A DNA stretch of 64,000 nt from Calidifontimicrobium sp035325925 (GCF_035325925.1 NZ_DAOKZA010000007.1:1-64000), one strand, 5' to 3'; numbered from the stretch's first letter, positions 1-7,827 are shown. Notes: generated from the letters alone by a model not told the origin. A program made the numbers and translations.

Positions 1-772
1 ACACCTTGCCGTAGCCGATCAGGCTCTCGACGTGCGGCTCGGCGAAGAAGTCGGCGCTCGGCGTGATCAGCAGCACCTCGGCGCCCTTCACGTCCATCGG
101 GTAGCGCACGTCGACGCCGGTGTCGTCCTTGACGTCCTCCTCGAGGCCGGCGAGCGTGTCCTCGAGCGCCGGCCCCGGCAGGCCGAGGTTGTTGCCGATC
201 TTGTGGACCTTGCCGATGATCTCGTTGCTGTACTTCTGCCCCAGGCCCACCGAGTCCATGATCTCGCGCGCGGCCATCGTGACCTCGGCGGTGTCGATGC
301 CGTAGGGGCAGAACACGCTGCAGCGCCGGCACTCGGAGCACTGGTGGTAGTAGCTGTACCACTCGTCGAGCACTTCGCGCGTCAGGTCGGCCGCGCCCAC
401 CAGCTTGGGGAAGTGCTTGCCGGCGAACGTGAAGTAGCGCCGGTAGACCTTGCGCATCAGGTCCTGGCGCGCCACCGGCATGTTCTTCGGGTCGCCGGTG
501 CCCAGGTAGTAGTGGCACTTGTCGGAGCAGGCGCCGCAGTGCACGCAGGCGTCCATGTAGACCTGCAGGCTGCGGTACTTGCCCAGCAGCTCGCCCATCT
601 TCGCGATCGCGCGCTGCTCCCAGCCGTCGGCGAGCTCGCCGGGAAAGCCGATGTTGCCCTGGATCTGCGGCGACGCGACGAACGGCCGGCTGTGCGCCAT
701 CGCCCCCTCGGCGACCAGCGGGATCACCGGGTACGGCTTGAGCGCGGGCGTCTCGAACTTGGCGGTGGCCAT
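1..772 (-). CDS. dsrK: DsrK, iron-sulfur subunit of the DsrMKJOP membrane complex (3' end cut by window edge)
   Basis: The first 257 codons of a cytoplasmic HdrD-like iron-sulfur protein are present. Two [4Fe-4S] binding motifs are visible: Cys76-x2-Cys-x2-Cys-x3-Cys86 and Cys145-x2-Cys-x2-Cys-x3-Cys155. DsrK works with the haem-b protein DsrM and is thought to exchange electrons with the DsrC disulfide/trisulfide at the inner membrane. The C-terminal CCG-type catalytic part lies beyond base 1. The start ATG (complement of 770-772) fits the family's usual start. It lies in the same leftward operon as dsrM, separated by about 140 bases that carry a dispersed repeat. The family is clear from the motifs and the operon order. 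Confidence 0.95.
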   Translation of the reverse strand, partial: MATAKFETPALKPYPVIPLVAEGAMAHSRPFVASPQIQGNIGFPGELADGWEQRAIAKMGELLGKYRSLQVYMDACVHCGACSDKCHYYLGTGDPKNMPVARQDLMRKVYRRYFTFAGKHFPKLVGAADLTREVLDEWYSYYHQCSECRRCSVFCPYGIDTAEVTMAAREIMDSVGLGQKYSNEIIGKVHKIGNNLGLPGPALEDTLAGLEEDVKDDTGVDVRYPMDVKGAEVLLITPSADFFAEPHVESLIGYGKV

Positions 773-829
773 GTCAGGTGCCGACGCCGCGCAGGCAGCG
801 TCCACGGCGGATGAACCGAGAGGCGTCGA

Positions 830-913
830 GCAGCCGCCGCGGATCCGGCTGCGCCGGTCCGCTGGCGGCGCCCCCCCGGGGGGGAGGCGACCGAAGGTCG
901 CTTCGTGGCGAGG
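830..913 (-). repeat. Dispersed GC-rich spacer repeat, copy 1 (dsrM-dsrK gap)
   Basis: The minus strand of this spacer aligns closely with 7061-7146 and with both ends of 48270-48407. Shared landmarks are a GAAGCG...CTTCGG hairpin, a run of C then G forming a second hairpin, and the tail GCCGGATCCGCGGCGGC. All three copies start directly after a stop codon and read in the direction of the flanking genes. Such elements are common in intra-operon gaps of GC-rich Burkholderiales; their function is unknown. It could act as an mRNA-stability or polarity element. Confidence 0.7.
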
Positions 914-1642
914 TCATTTGTCCAGCGCCGCCGCCCACGACGCGACGTGGCGCGCCTCGCGCGGGTTGTCGACCTGGTAGCGCGTCGGGCTGAACAGCAA
1001 CCCCGGCGCGTGCAGCAGCTTGCTGATCGGGAACACGATCATCAGCAGCGCGACCAGCGTCAGGTGCACGAGCAGCAGCGGGTCGGCCGGCAGCGGCTGG
1101 ATGTCGAAACGCATCAGCCCGAGCATGAAGGCCTTCAGCGCGACGATGTCGGTGTGCGCGACGAAGCGCATGCCCAGCCCCGAGACGCCGATCGCCGCCA
1201 GCAGCGCCAGGTGCAGGTGGTCCGACGGCGTGGAGATGTAGCGCACGCGGTCGACGAGGAAGCGCCGGGCCCACAGCCCGGCCAGCCCGGCGACCATCGC
1301 GAAGCCGGCGTAGGTGCCGATCGCCTGCACCCACAGCACCGGCTCCCACACCGGCTGCTGGAAGTAGCGCAGGTGGCGCAGCAGCACCAGCAGCAGCGCG
1401 GCGTGGAACAGCCAGCCGAAGGCCCAGGTCCACTTGTTGGACTTGAACAGGCTCTCGAAGAACACCACCTCGCGTGCCATGCGCAGCGCGGCGCCGCCGC
1501 CGGTGGTCGGCGCCGGCGTGGTCGGGATCTTCAGCGGCGCCGGCGTCGCCAGGTAACGCCGGATCTTCAGCGCCAGGCCGGCAACGAACAGCGCGGTCGC
1601 GACGTAGAACAGCGCGGCATACACCAGCGACAGCGCCGACAT
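914..1642 (-). CDS. dsrM: DsrM, haem b membrane subunit of DsrMKJOP
   Basis: A 242-residue integral membrane protein of the NarI-like diheme b family. A hydrophobic N-terminal helix (residues 1-25) is followed by several further membrane spans with His residues suited to axial haem ligation. It passes electrons between the quinone pool and DsrK on the cytoplasmic side. It sits between dsrC and dsrK in the conserved order of sulfur oxidisers. The length is usual for the short DsrM form. Confidence 0.93.
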   Translation of the reverse strand: MSALSLVYAALFYVATALFVAGLALKIRRYLATPAPLKIPTTPAPTTGGGAALRMAREVVFFESLFKSNKWTWAFGWLFHAALLLVLLRHLRYFQQPVWEPVLWVQAIGTYAGFAMVAGLAGLWARRFLVDRVRYISTPSDHLHLALLAAIGVSGLGMRFVAHTDIVALKAFMLGLMRFDIQPLPADPLLLVHLTLVALLMIVFPISKLLHAPGLLFSPTRYQVDNPREARHVASWAAALDK

Positions 1643-1679
1643 GGCCGTGCCTCCGCGGTCCGTGCCGTCGCCCGCCGCC

Positions 1680-2012
1680 TCAGACGCAGCCGGTGGGCTT
1701 GGGCAGGCCGGCGATCTTGCACGCCTGCTTCGCCGGGCCGTAGGGGAACAGCTCGTACAGGTACTTGCTGTTGCCCTTGTCGGGCCCGAGCTGCTTGCCG
1801 ATGGCCTTGGTCAGCACGCGCACCGCGGGCGCGATCTGGTACTCGTTGTAGTAGTCGCGCAGGAAGTTGACGACCTCCCAGTGGTTGGGCGTCATCTCGA
1901 CGTTCTCCTGCTGGGCGATGACGTTGGCGATGTCCTCGTTCCAGTCGGACAGGTTGACGAGATAGCCTTCCTCGTCGGTTTCGTAGGACTGTCCGTTGAC
2001 TTCGATCGGCAT
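1680..2012 (-). CDS. dsrC: DsrC, sulfur carrier and substrate of sulfite reductase
   Basis: A 110-residue DsrC/TusE-family protein with both redox cysteines of true DsrC: Cys98 and, ten residues later, the penultimate Cys109 in the flexible C-terminal arm (ACKIAGLPKPTGCV). In sulfur oxidisers DsrC takes persulfide sulfur from the TusA/DsrEFH relay and presents it to DsrAB. DsrMK is then thought to process the resulting disulfide or trisulfide. Having both cysteines separates it from TusE (one Cys) and from the RspA-like paralogue at 6727-7059 (none). It sits between dsrH and dsrM. Confidence 0.97.
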   Translation of the reverse strand: MPIEVNGQSYETDEEGYLVNLSDWNEDIANVIAQQENVEMTPNHWEVVNFLRDYYNEYQIAPAVRVLTKAIGKQLGPDKGNSKYLYELFPYGPAKQACKIAGLPKPTGCV

Positions 2013-2097
2013 CTCGTTCTCCTCGGGCGGGGGTGGGAAGGGGGCGGGCTGAGGTCAGCGGGCCATGGCGCCGCGGACGCGACGGGACTGGGCCATC

Positions 2098-2397
2098 TCA
2101 AAGCCAGGACTGGTTGGTGGGGTGCTCGGCGACCAGGTCGACGAAGCCGGCGTAGTCGACGGCGGTCACGCCGTCGATCAGGCGCGATGCGACGCCACGC
2201 GCCTCGAGGTCGGGCTGCAGCACGTAGACCTTCAGCCGTGACGCCGCCGCGGCGACGCCGCTGCTGGCGGCCATCGCGGTGGTCGCGGCATACACGCCGT
2301 CCTCGATCAGCAGCAGCGACTGCCCGTCCTTGGCCAGGCGCAGGCAGCTGGCCAGGGCGGTGGTCATCGCGGGCGACTTGTTGACGATGTGCAGCAT
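2098..2397 (-). CDS. dsrH: DsrH, sulfurtransferase complex subunit (TusB family)
   Basis: A 99-residue DsrH/TusB-family protein. The single conserved cysteine near the N-terminus is Cys18 (LASCLRLAKDG). It forms the DsrE2F2H2 hexamer, which relays persulfide sulfur from TusA to DsrC in the cytoplasm. It follows dsrF by 16 bases and precedes dsrC in the operon. Presence of dsrEFH is a recognised marker for oxidative rather than reductive Dsr. Confidence 0.95.
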   Translation of the reverse strand: MLHIVNKSPAMTTALASCLRLAKDGQSLLLIEDGVYAATTAMAASSGVAAAASRLKVYVLQPDLEARGVASRLIDGVTAVDYAGFVDLVAEHPTNQSWL

Positions 2398-2413
2398 CTC
2401 GGGGTTCCCGGGG

Positions 2414-2770
2414 TCAGAACGACAGCACCACGTCCTGTTCGGCCATCAGGTCGGCGAGCTCGGCGCTGGACAGCACCTCGACGTCGACGATCAGGTCGTC
2501 CTCGGACAGCCCGCGCGCGTCCATCGACTCGCGCTCGACGTACAGCTTCTCGATGTCGTAGCCCTCGAGCGCGCGGTAGGTCTTCGAGTGGTTCTTGATG
2601 CCGATGGCCTTGGTGTCCTGGCCCTTCACGAGTTCGTAGACGCCGTCGTCGACGAACACCAGGCTCACGTCCTGGTCGAACGTGGCGGTGATCAGCACGA
2701 CCTCCAGACTCTCGAGCGCGTAGATCGTGCCGTACGGCGCCTTGCGGTTGACGAACATGAACTTCTTCAT
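2414..2770 (-). CDS. dsrF: DsrF, sulfurtransferase complex subunit (TusC family)
   Basis: A 118-residue DsrF/TusC-like subunit with the family signature around VFVDDGVYELVKGQDTKA. I see no cysteine in it, as is usual for DsrF, so it is a structural partner of DsrE and DsrH rather than a sulfur carrier. The ATG at the complement of 2768-2770 gives the normal family length and lies 14 bases after dsrE. Confidence 0.95.
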   Translation of the reverse strand: MKKFMFVNRKAPYGTIYALESLEVVLITATFDQDVSLVFVDDGVYELVKGQDTKAIGIKNHSKTYRALEGYDIEKLYVERESMDARGLSEDDLIVDVEVLSSAELADLMAEQDVVLSF

Positions 2771-2784
2771 GGCTTCATGTTCCC

Positions 2785-3144
2785 TCAGTCGCCGAAGGTG
2801 ACCGTGCGGTCGCTCTTGATGCCGCCGTCGACCAGCTGGCCGAGCCCGCTGATGCGGAACCCCGGCGCCAGCACCTCGTCCTTGATGCCGCGGCGCAGCG
2901 CCGCGGCGACGCACACGACGAGGTCCACCCCGTGCTGCTCGTTCAGCGCCGACCAGCGGTTGACGATGTGGCGGTCGTCCTGGGGCGGCTCGGTGAGCTT
3001 GGTCGCGTTGTAGACGCCGTCGTGGTAGAAGAACACGCGCATCACCTCGTGCCCCTGGCGAACAGCCGCGGCCGCGAACTGGTACGCGGTGTCGCTCGCC
3101 TGGTGCGTGTACGGCCCTTCGCTGACCAGCAGGGTGAACTTCAT
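2785..3144 (-). CDS. dsrE: DsrE, catalytic sulfurtransferase subunit (TusD family)
   Basis: A 119-residue DsrE/TusD protein. The active-site cysteine is Cys78 (DLVVCVAAALRRG), the same position reported for Allochromatium DsrE. It accepts persulfide sulfur and passes it on to DsrC. Its start lies one base beyond the dsrB stop, so the two are probably translationally coupled. The N-terminus (MKFTLLVSEGPYTHQ) is typical. Confidence 0.96.
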   Translation of the reverse strand: MKFTLLVSEGPYTHQASDTAYQFAAAAVRQGHEVMRVFFYHDGVYNATKLTEPPQDDRHIVNRWSALNEQHGVDLVVCVAAALRRGIKDEVLAPGFRISGLGQLVDGGIKSDRTVTFGD

Positions 3145-3145
3145 C

Positions 3146-4213
3146 TCAGAACCTGATGTGCGTCGACGCGTTCAGGTTGTGCCGCGAGCCGCGCCAGTCG
3201 TCGATCAGGTACTTCGTGAACGGCAGGTCGCACTTCTCGAAGAAGCGCGGCCAGCCGATGCGCTCGACCCAGTCGCTCAGGCGCTCCCACGGCCGCGCGT
3301 CGTGCTTGTAGGTGTAGAGGATCTTCTTGACGATCGCCGAGACCTCCGGCCAGCGCGGCGGGTTGTTCGGCAGCCCCGAGGCGACCATCTTCATGAAGGT
3401 CGGCTTGCCGCGTGCGTTGCTGTTCTTGCCGCCGACCCAGATCGCGAACTTCGAGTGCTCCGGGTCGTTGATCTGCATCGGCGGGCACGGCGGGTAGCAG
3501 GCGCCGCAGCAGATGCACTTCTTCTCGTCGACCTCGAGCGACGGCTTGCCGTTGACCAGCGCCGGTCGGATCGCCGCCACCGGGCAGCGCGCGACCACCG
3601 CCGGGCGCTCGCAGACGTTGGCCACCAGGTCGTGGTTGATCTTCGGCGGCTTGGTGTGCTGGATGACGATCGCGATGTCGGCCTGGCCGCCGCAGTTGAT
3701 CTCGCAGCAGCTCGTGCTCAGGTGCACGCGGTTGGGCATCTCCTCCTTGACGAACTCCTCGTAGAGCTCGTCCATCAGCGCCTTCACGGCGCCCGAGGCG
3801 TCGGTGCCCGGGATGTCGCAGTGCAGCCAGCCCTGGGTGTGCGCGATCATCGACACCGAGTTGCCGGTGCCGCCGACCGGGAAGCCGCTCTCGGTCAGCG
3901 CGTTGATGAGCGGCGCGACCTTGTTCGGGTCGGCCACCATGAACTCGATGTTGCTGCGGATCGTGAAGCGCACGTGGCCGTCGGCGTAGGTGTCGGCGAT
4001 GTCGCACAGCTTGCGCACCGTCCAGACGTCCATCTGCCGCTGCGTGCCGGCGCGCACGGTCCACACCTCGTCGCCGGTGTGCGACACGTGGTGCAGCACG
4101 CCGGGGCGCGGGCGGTCGTGGTACTTCCAGTTGCCGTAGTTCTTCAGCAGCGTCGGATGCATGAACTGCTTGTTGTCCGGCGCTCCGCTCTCGATCGGGG
4201 TGCGATGGGCCAT
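3146..4213 (-). CDS. dsrB: DsrB, beta subunit of reverse dissimilatory sulfite reductase
   Basis: A 355-residue sulfite reductase beta subunit. The sirohaem/[4Fe-4S] cysteines lie around residues 169-174, and an inserted ferredoxin domain has Cys210 and the cluster Cys233-Cys243 (CICCGACYPPC). With DsrA it forms the alpha2beta2 core that oxidises DsrC-bound sulfane sulfur to sulfite in the cytoplasm. It follows dsrA by 13 bases. The protein alone does not show direction of catalysis; the dsrEFH context supports oxidation. Confidence 0.97.
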   Translation of the reverse strand: MAHRTPIESGAPDNKQFMHPTLLKNYGNWKYHDRPRPGVLHHVSHTGDEVWTVRAGTQRQMDVWTVRKLCDIADTYADGHVRFTIRSNIEFMVADPNKVAPLINALTESGFPVGGTGNSVSMIAHTQGWLHCDIPGTDASGAVKALMDELYEEFVKEEMPNRVHLSTSCCEINCGGQADIAIVIQHTKPPKINHDLVANVCERPAVVARCPVAAIRPALVNGKPSLEVDEKKCICCGACYPPCPPMQINDPEHSKFAIWVGGKNSNARGKPTFMKMVASGLPNNPPRWPEVSAIVKKILYTYKHDARPWERLSDWVERIGWPRFFEKCDLPFTKYLIDDWRGSRHNLNASTHIRF

Positions 4214-4226
4214 CGTGGTCTCCTCG

Positions 4227-5522
4227 TCAGGCCGCCTTCTTCTTCGCGTTGATCTTCGCGACTTCCTCGTCCCAGCCGTCGGTGCGCACGTACGGGTTGG
4301 TGCGCGGGCTGGAGACCATGTTCGGGTCGATGTCGACGCCGACGCCCTCGAGGAAGTTCACGAGGCCGATGCGCTCGATCATCTCGCCGGTGCGCTCGTG
4401 CTCGAGCGCGTTCTCGGCGAAGAAGTCGATCACGCGCTGCCCCAGGTCGACGAGCGCGTCGTAGTCCTCGTCGGTCTTCAGCGGCATGAACGGCATCACG
4501 ACGGTGCCCATCAGGTCGCCGATCTTCAGCGTGCGCTTGCCGCCGACGAGGATCGTCGCGCCGGTGTCGGTGCCGTGCGCCAGCGCGCCGGTCATCACGT
4601 TGATGCAGTGCATGCAGCGCACGCAGTCGCCGTTGTCGATCTCGAGCGCGTGCGTGTCGCTGACCTTGACGCTGGAGATCTTGTCGCCGCTGCGCAGGTC
4701 CTTGACTTCCTTGAGCTGGATCGCCTTGGTCGGGCAGCGCGCGACGACGTCGTTGACCAGCTCGTTCATGCCGTGCTTGTCGAACCACTTGCGCGCCAGC
4801 GCCTCGTCGGTGCGCATGTTGTCGCGCCAGGTGCCGATGACCGCCATGTCGGCGCGCTGGATCGAGTTCATGCAGTCGTTCGGGCAGCCGCTGAACTTGA
4901 ACTTGAACTTGTACGGCAGCGCCGGGCGGTGGATGTCGTCGGTGAAGGTGTTGATCACCTGCCGGTGCGCGCGGCCCTCGTCGTAGCAGCTCTGCTCGCA
5001 GCGCGCCGCGCCGACGCAGCTCATCGAGGTGCGCACCGCCGGGCCGGCGCCGCCGAGGTCGAAGCCCAGCTCGTTGAGCTCGTCGAACGCCTCCTGCACC
5101 TTCGGCGTGGTGGCGCCCTGGAACATGATGTCGCCGGACTGGCCGTGGAACGCGATCAGCCCGGTGCCGTGCTTCTCCCAGATGTCGCACATCTTGCGCA
5201 GGATGTCGGTCGTGTAGTGCATGCCCGGCGGCGGCTGCACGCGCAGCGTGTGCAGCTCGGCCGCGTCGGGGAACACCGGCGTGCCGTCCTCGTTCTTCAG
5301 CTCGGTGAAGCGCGGGATCACGCCGCCGCCGTAGCCGAACACGCCGACCGTGCCGCCCTTCCAGTAGCCCTTCTTGGTGCGGTACGAGGTCTCGAGCGTG
5401 CCGAGCAGGTCGACGACGTAGTCCTTGTCCTGGGCCAGGCGCTTCAGTCCGCTGACGAAGCTGGGCCAGGGGCCGGTCTCGAGCTCGTCGAGCATCGGCG
5501 TGTCGTGCATCTTCTTGGCCAT
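4227..5522 (-). CDS. dsrA: DsrA, alpha subunit of reverse dissimilatory sulfite reductase
   Basis: A 431-residue sulfite reductase alpha subunit. Sirohaem-cluster cysteines are visible as Cys169-x5-Cys175-x3-Cys179 and Cys213-x3-Cys217. The inserted ferredoxin domain has Cys263 and Cys300-x2-Cys303-x2-Cys306. The ATG at the complement of 5520-5522 is preceded by AAGGAG at good spacing and gives the family's usual N-terminus; the open frame runs further upstream but without a plausible site. This is the first gene of the leftward operon, divergent from the accessory set starting at 5800. Confidence 0.97.
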   Translation of the reverse strand: MAKKMHDTPMLDELETGPWPSFVSGLKRLAQDKDYVVDLLGTLETSYRTKKGYWKGGTVGVFGYGGGVIPRFTELKNEDGTPVFPDAAELHTLRVQPPPGMHYTTDILRKMCDIWEKHGTGLIAFHGQSGDIMFQGATTPKVQEAFDELNELGFDLGGAGPAVRTSMSCVGAARCEQSCYDEGRAHRQVINTFTDDIHRPALPYKFKFKFSGCPNDCMNSIQRADMAVIGTWRDNMRTDEALARKWFDKHGMNELVNDVVARCPTKAIQLKEVKDLRSGDKISSVKVSDTHALEIDNGDCVRCMHCINVMTGALAHGTDTGATILVGGKRTLKIGDLMGTVVMPFMPLKTDEDYDALVDLGQRVIDFFAENALEHERTGEMIERIGLVNFLEGVGVDIDPNMVSSPRTNPYVRTDGWDEEVAKINAKKKAA

Positions 5523-5799
5523 GCGTGGTCTCCTTGGGTGGCCAGCGTCGGTAGCTTGCGCGCCGCGGCGGCTGCGCGGCCGCCTCTGCGAGCGGCTCGT
5601 GGCGCGACGTCCGGGCATTCTGCGGGCGACCCGACGCGCGGCGCTATCACCCGCGTCGGGTAGCCAACGATAGACCGGATAGGGGGTGAGGACACTACCC
5701 GGATGGGTTATGCGCCGATCCCCCGTGCCGGGTATGGACGGCGACACGCGCGGCCGCGCTCAATGCCGCCTTCGGCCCCCTGTCCCGGGCCGCGCCGTC
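5523..5799. promoter_or_regulatory. Divergent control region between dsrA and the accessory cluster, with inverted repeats
   Basis: 277 bases separate two divergent sulfur operons. The clearest element is ACCC-GGAT-GGGT at 5697-5708, inside TACCCGGATGGGTTA. A related CCCG-CGT-CGGG element lies at 5650-5660, inside CTATCACCCGCGTCGGGTAG, and CCGGGTATGG lies at 5728-5737. Close relatives occur before the response regulator (12452-12463) and before tusA (18876-18943). I infer binding sites for a sulfur-responsive regulator. No convincing -35/-10 pair could be fixed by eye. Confidence 0.55.
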
Positions 5800-6021
5800 A
5801 TGCCCCGCGTCACTCCCGTCACCCAGCTGCGCGTGCCCTTGGGCGGCCAGCACATCGAGCTGCAGCAGGTCGACCACGACGCCGGCGGCATGAGCCTGCT
5901 GCGCACGCGCATCCGCGAGGGCAGCCGTTTCACCGTGTTCGACGTCGACCCGCTGACCGCGCGCGCCTGGGGCGAGGCGCTGCTGGCGTGGGCGCGCAGC
6001 CAGCCCGGGCCCGCGCCGTGA
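5800..6021 (+). CDS. Small protein of unknown function, first gene of the dsr-linked accessory cluster
   Basis: A 73-residue, probably cytoplasmic protein with no signal peptide, membrane span or cysteine. I do not recognise the family. The sequence looks like a compact beta-rich fold (LRVPLGGQHIELQQVDHDAG ... RFTVFDVDPLTARAW). The ATG at 5800 was chosen because it gives a natural-looking N-terminus; upstream in-frame codons fall in the control region. Its stop overlaps the GTG start of the Cas6-like gene, so the two are likely co-translated. Confidence 0.7.
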   Translation: MPRVTPVTQLRVPLGGQHIELQQVDHDAGGMSLLRTRIREGSRFTVFDVDPLTARAWGEALLAWARSQPGPAP

Positions 6022-6671
6022 ACGGCACCTTCGACGACCCCGACGACGACACGCCGCCGACCGCGACGATGGTCGACGTCGCGTTCCCGCTCGAGGGGCG
6101 CAGCCTGCCGCGCGACCACCGGCTGGCGCTGGCCGACGCGCTCGACGCCGCGGCGCCGTGGCTGCGCGAGCTGCCCGGCGCCGGGCTGCACCCGGTGAAC
6201 CTGGTGCACGGCAGCGGCGACCCGGCGCTGCTGTCGGGCCGTGCGCGGCTGCTGCTGCGCGTTGCGCGCCCGCACGCCGAGGCGCTGCAGCGCGCGCTGG
6301 CCGGGCGCGAGCTCGACGTCGGCGGCCACCGCGTGCGCCTGGGCGAGCCGCACCTGCGCGAACTGCTGCCGCACAATACGCTGTACGCGCACTTCGTGGC
6401 CAGCGACGCGGCCGACGGCCACGACGAGCGCGCGTTCCTCGCGGCGGTCGACGCCGAGCTCGACGCGCTGGGCGCCGCGTGCCGCCGCGTGTGCGGGCGG
6501 CGCCAGCTGATCCGCGGCGGCGTCGCGCCGCTCGGCGGGTTCAGCCTGATGCTGCACGGGCTGGCCGTCGCGGCGTCGCTGCGCGTGCTCGAGGCCGGCG
6601 TCGGCGGCCACCGCCGCCTCGGCTGCGGGCTGTTCGTGCCGCACCGCTCCGCTGCCGCGGTCGGCGGCTGA
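6018..6671 (+). CDS. Orphan Cas6-like protein (MYXAN-type Cas6/Cmx6 resemblance)
   Basis: A 217-residue protein that resembles the Cas6/Cmx6 endoribonuclease family of MYXAN-type CRISPR systems. The N-terminal LPRDHRLAL segment (His34) matches the LPxDHxxxL element where the family has its candidate catalytic His. The C-terminus carries a glycine-rich RNA-binding loop at residues 194-209 (GVGGHRRLGCGLFVPH). No cas gene or CRISPR array lies anywhere in the window. It starts at a GTG overlapping the previous stop and precedes an rspA-type gene. Family membership is from memory of motifs. The role, perhaps RNA processing or binding linked to sulfur oxidation, is unknown. Confidence 0.72.
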   Translation: MNGTFDDPDDDTPPTATMVDVAFPLEGRSLPRDHRLALADALDAAAPWLRELPGAGLHPVNLVHGSGDPALLSGRARLLLRVARPHAEALQRALAGRELDVGGHRVRLGEPHLRELLPHNTLYAHFVASDAADGHDERAFLAAVDAELDALGAACRRVCGRRQLIRGGVAPLGGFSLMLHGLAVAASLRVLEAGVGGHRRLGCGLFVPHRSAAAVGG

Positions 6672-6726
6672 ACGACTGCGTGCCGGTGCGACCGACCTTC
6701 ACCCCCGCCACCAGGAGACCACCGAC

Positions 6727-7059
6727 ATGGGATACGTCGTCGACGGCCAGGAACTCGACACCGACGACCAGGGCTACCTGCTCGAGCCCGACTACGGCGA
6801 GGAGATCGTGCGCGTGATCGCCGCCGCCGAGGGCATCACGCTGACCGACGCGCACTGGAAGGTGATCGCGTTCCTGCGCGACGAGTACCGCGAGCACGGC
6901 CACACGCCGAACTTCCGCAACATGCTCAAGGGGGTGGCCGATGGCGTGCTGCCCGGCTGCGACAGCAAGACGCTGTACGACCTGTTCCCGCTGGGCCCGG
7001 CCAAGCAGGGCGCGAAGGTGGCCGGGCTGCCGCAGCCGTACGGCAAGGGGGGGTATTGA
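6727..7059 (+). CDS. rspA: RspA-type DsrC paralogue lacking both redox cysteines
   Basis: A 110-residue DsrC/TusE-fold protein, clearly homologous to the DsrC at 1680-2012 (same GYLxxxxDW/DYGE start, LYxLFPxGPAKQ and AGLPxP tail). The two functional cysteines are replaced: Ala96 stands at the Cys98 position and Lys107 near the Cys109 position. The only cysteine is Cys78. DsrC homologues without either C-terminal Cys have been called RspA (regulatory sulfur-related protein A). It cannot carry sulfur as DsrC does, so a regulatory or scaffold role is likely. A GGAGA ribosome site precedes the ATG. Confidence 0.85.
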   Translation: MGYVVDGQELDTDDQGYLLEPDYGEEIVRVIAAAEGITLTDAHWKVIAFLRDEYREHGHTPNFRNMLKGVADGVLPGCDSKTLYDLFPLGPAKQGAKVAGLPQPYGKGGY

Positions 7060-7060
7060 T

Positions 7061-7146
7061 GGCCTCCCCCCGAAGCGCCTTCGGCGCGCCCCCCCAGGGG
7101 GACGCCGCCGGCGCACCGGCGAGGCCGGATCCGCGGCGGCCGCTGG
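7061..7146 (+). repeat. Dispersed GC-rich spacer repeat, copy 2
   Basis: The repeat starts right after the rspA stop. It contains the hairpin CGAAGCGCCTTCGGCG, a C-run/G-run hairpin (CCCCCCCAGGGGG) and the tail GGCCGGATCCGCGGCGGCCGC. It is the same family as 830-913 and 48270-48407. The rest of the gap, to 7207, holds more GC-rich sequence and the GGAGG ribosome site of the next gene. Confidence 0.7.
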
Positions 7147-7207
7147 CAGGGGGCTTCGCTGCGCTCGCGCAGGGCAGCCGGGCGACCCCGGCCGGAGGAC
7201 GTGCCGC

Positions 7208-7816
7208 ATGGCGATGCGCCTGAAGACGCACTGGTTCAAGCCGGAGCAACCGAAGACGCCCGAGCAGAACGCCGGGGCGATCGGATTCATCGTCTGGCGC
7301 GTCGCGCGCAACATGCTCGACCGCATGCGCAAGGCCGGCTTCGACATCGACGTCGGCGTGCCGTACTTCGCGTTCATGCGCGAGGTGCTGGCGTTCCTCG
7401 TGCAGGTCGCCGACCGCCTCGCCTACGCGCGGCTGGACGCCGCGTCGCGCGCCGCGTTCACCACCGCGCTGGTGCTGCGCTGCGCCGACTACCTCGAGGA
7501 GAACGAGGGCGACCTGCTCGGCCCGGTCGAGGCCGGCGCACCGTCGTACCGCGAGCGTTTCATCGACCTCTGCAACGAGCTGTCGGCCCACTACGCCGAG
7601 TTCGGCTTCGGCGACGACGGCCCCGACTTCGGCTTTCGCCGCTACCTGGGCAGCCGCGTCGAGCCGCTGCTGCCCGAGAAGGACCGGCGCTGGGTGCTCG
7701 ACCAGGTGATGGACATCGAGGTGCCCGAGGCGGTGACGCTGGTCACGCGCGGCATGGACGGCGTGTTCTCGACCGAGCCGCGGCCGCGCCGCGCCTCGGC
7801 GCTCGGCGCGGACTGA
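7208..7816 (+). CDS. Unknown helical protein in the dsr-linked accessory cluster
   Basis: A 202-residue protein I cannot assign to a named family. It appears to be mostly alpha-helical and soluble, rich in Arg, Phe and acidic residues, with two cysteines (CADYLEENEG and DLCNELSAHY) and an acidic GFGDDGPDFGF stretch in the middle. A GGAGG ribosome site (about 7195) supports the ATG at 7208; ATG 7214 is a close alternative. It sits between rspA and the TauD-like gene in the same direction, with only 11 bases to the next start, so it is probably part of the same unit. Confidence 0.8.
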   Translation: MAMRLKTHWFKPEQPKTPEQNAGAIGFIVWRVARNMLDRMRKAGFDIDVGVPYFAFMREVLAFLVQVADRLAYARLDAASRAAFTTALVLRCADYLEENEGDLLGPVEAGAPSYRERFIDLCNELSAHYAEFGFGDDGPDFGFRRYLGSRVEPLLPEKDRRWVLDQVMDIEVPEAVTLVTRGMDGVFSTEPRPRRASALGAD

Positions 7817-7827
7817 CCCCGACCGGC

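Noticed and set aside
1..5522. Sulfate-reducing direction for the Dsr operon
   Set aside because: dsrEFH and the tusA/dsrE2 module are markers of sulfur oxidation; no sat, apr or qmo genes are seen here.
3089..5663. Long plus-strand open frames antisense to dsrAB
   Set aside because: They are His/Arg/Val-rich low-complexity shadows caused by very high GC codon bias.
5523..5747. N-terminally extended dsrA reading upstream of 5522
   Set aside because: The extension is Arg/Pro-rich, unlike DsrA, and covers the control region; the chosen ATG has a good ribosome site.
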